Of a stretch of DNA of 64,000 nt, positions 63,215-64,000 are shown in pieces. The stretch's first letter is position 1, and the number at the start of each line of letters is the position of its first letter. Both the position numbers and the translations under genes were made by a program. The DNA is from Aridibaculum aurantiacum. Its GTDB lineage: Bacteria > Bacteroidota > Bacteroidia > Chitinophagales > Chitinophagaceae. The stretch covers positions 873,001 through 937,000 of the forward strand of contig NZ_JAFEWC010000003.1 in the NCBI RefSeq assembly GCF_017355875.1, in the 5' to 3' direction. The notes under the pieces are model-generated. The model had not been told where the DNA came from and ran no database searches. It saw only the letters and a list, made by a program, of their open reading frames with translations.

Positions 63215-64000
63215 CCTTTAGCATACAAAGCATACGCGCTGCAGTACGATTAGTGATACTGGCAGCTATGCTATGTATTATGGGGACTTCCTATGCGCAG
63301 GAGCCGGTAAAAATATACACCATCAGGAACGGCAAAATGCATATAGAGCTTAGCCGCGATCTGCCGCCGGCATTGCTCGATGCCTTTATCAACAAATTCA
63401 ACCTGCACCAACTTGGTTTGATGCAACTCATAAAGTCATCCAGACCAGATTCTCTGAAGCAGGCAGGATGGCAACTACAACTGAAAGATGGAGTTTATGT
63501 TCTTACCAAACCATTTGCTGAATTGGAGTCTTTTAAGCACCCGAGCGATAAGGTGAATTTTGCAGATGCTGCAAATAATGCGCTGATGTTCCCGGCTGTT
63601 AGCAGTAGTGTTCGCTTTGGCTACAACAGGTTTAGAAATAAACATCCTTTTGCTGTTAAGGATTCCGTTGTAACTTTTTTTCTAAAGAACAATACACGGG
63701 CACAGCGGGTGATGCTGGCTGGAAGCTTCAATAATTGGGATTCACAAGTGCTGCCGATGCGAAGAACAGATAGTGGCTGGATAGCAAATGTGAAACTAGG
63801 CAGCGGTAAGTACTGGTACAAGTTTGTGATTGATGGCAATTGGCAAATAGATCATGATAACCAACTCAGGGAGAATGATGGGCTTGGCAATATGAACTCG
63901 GTATATTTTAAAACCAATACCAACTTCTTTACTACTGCTTTTCCCAATGCAGCCAAGGTTTTCGTAGCGGGCAGTTTCAACAACTGGCGCCAGCGCGACC
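63205..64000 (+). CDS. Secreted protein with CBM48/AMPK-type glycogen-binding-like domains (cut by right window edge)
   Basis: Starts at ATG 63205 inside the end of the protease gene and runs open to the window end (265 codons). Signal peptide (about 1-31, ending SYAQ), an unassigned ~130-residue region, then an AMPK1_CBM-like domain (VMLAGSFNNWD, GKYWYKFVIDGNWQIDHDN) and the start of a second copy (VFVAGSFNNWRQRD). Such domains bind alpha-glucans; in Bacteroidota they also occur in surface proteins of unknown role. Translational coupling to the protease gene is likely. Confidence 0.78.
   Translation, partial: MEVTFSIQSIRAAVRLVILAAMLCIMGTSYAQEPVKIYTIRNGKMHIELSRDLPPALLDAFINKFNLHQLGLMQLIKSSRPDSLKQAGWQLQLKDGVYVLTKPFAELESFKHPSDKVNFADAANNALMFPAVSSSVRFGYNRFRNKHPFAVKDSVVTFFLKNNTRAQRVMLAGSFNNWDSQVLPMRRTDSGWIANVKLGSGKYWYKFVIDGNWQIDHDNQLRENDGLGNMNSVYFKTNTNFFTTAFPNAAKVFVAGSFNNWRQRD

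Overview
The window looks like chromosomal DNA of a Bacteroidota bacterium, most likely a Chitinophagaceae-type soil or freshwater species. The evidence is two proteins with the gliding-motility/type IX secretion C-terminal domain, a CarboxypepD_reg-TonB receptor, Tricorn-like and S9 peptidases, a GLPGLI protein, TAnnTTTG-type -7 promoter elements, weak ribosome-binding sites and A/T-rich intergenic low-complexity sequence. No rRNA, tRNA, CRISPR array or transposase was seen.

Layout. 1-9.6 kb: end of a flavin monooxygenase gene, a Tricorn-like secreted protease, a TonB siderophore receptor with its PepSY membrane partner, and a Bcr/CflA efflux pump. 9.6-22 kb: a dense field of short palindromic repeats, a FAD/Rieske oxidoreductase, a GH1-RmlD fusion, a Tat-exported Gfo/Idh oxidoreductase, a large M43 metalloprotease with a type IX signal, a small secreted protein and an HPP membrane protein, separated by degenerate short-word repeats.

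22.2-37.5 kb is the most unusual part and has the anatomy of an integron. A tyrosine recombinase (22557-23492) is followed by a candidate attI and then by about 19 single-gene cassettes, all on the + strand. Each complete cassette ends in an attC-like imperfect inverted repeat of about 131-200 bp that finishes in GTTRRRY. In nearly every cassette the left core box is the exact reverse complement of that same cassette's own first bases. This is what is expected if each cassette has existed as a circle carrying its own attC. The recombinase lacks the extra segment of classical IntI proteins and points the same way as the cassettes, so this is a non-canonical integron that IntI-based searches may miss. 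Cargo is mostly secreted, lipoprotein or membrane proteins of unknown function, plus a PD-(D/E)XK nuclease-like protein, GrpB, RDD, lipocalin-like, DUF1493 and DUF2625 proteins. The distal part of the array is decaying: fused cassettes, a truncated site, mutated core boxes, one frameshifted gene and one gene with a nonsense codon.

37.5-53.6 kb: envelope proteins, a DUF488 protein, a second type IX-exported protein, a two-component system next to an HtrA protease (with a clear terminator), a BON lipoprotein, a GLPGLI protein, a DUF202 protein, an S9 peptidase and an SRAP DNA-protein crosslink protein. 53.8-60.8 kb: a complete trp operon on the minus strand, trpE-G-D-C-F-B-A. It is preceded by a transcription attenuator with an 18-residue leader peptide containing tandem Trp codons. 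61-64 kb: an amine-oxidase-fold flavoprotein, a retropepsin-like protease and the start of a secreted CBM48-type protein cut by the window edge.
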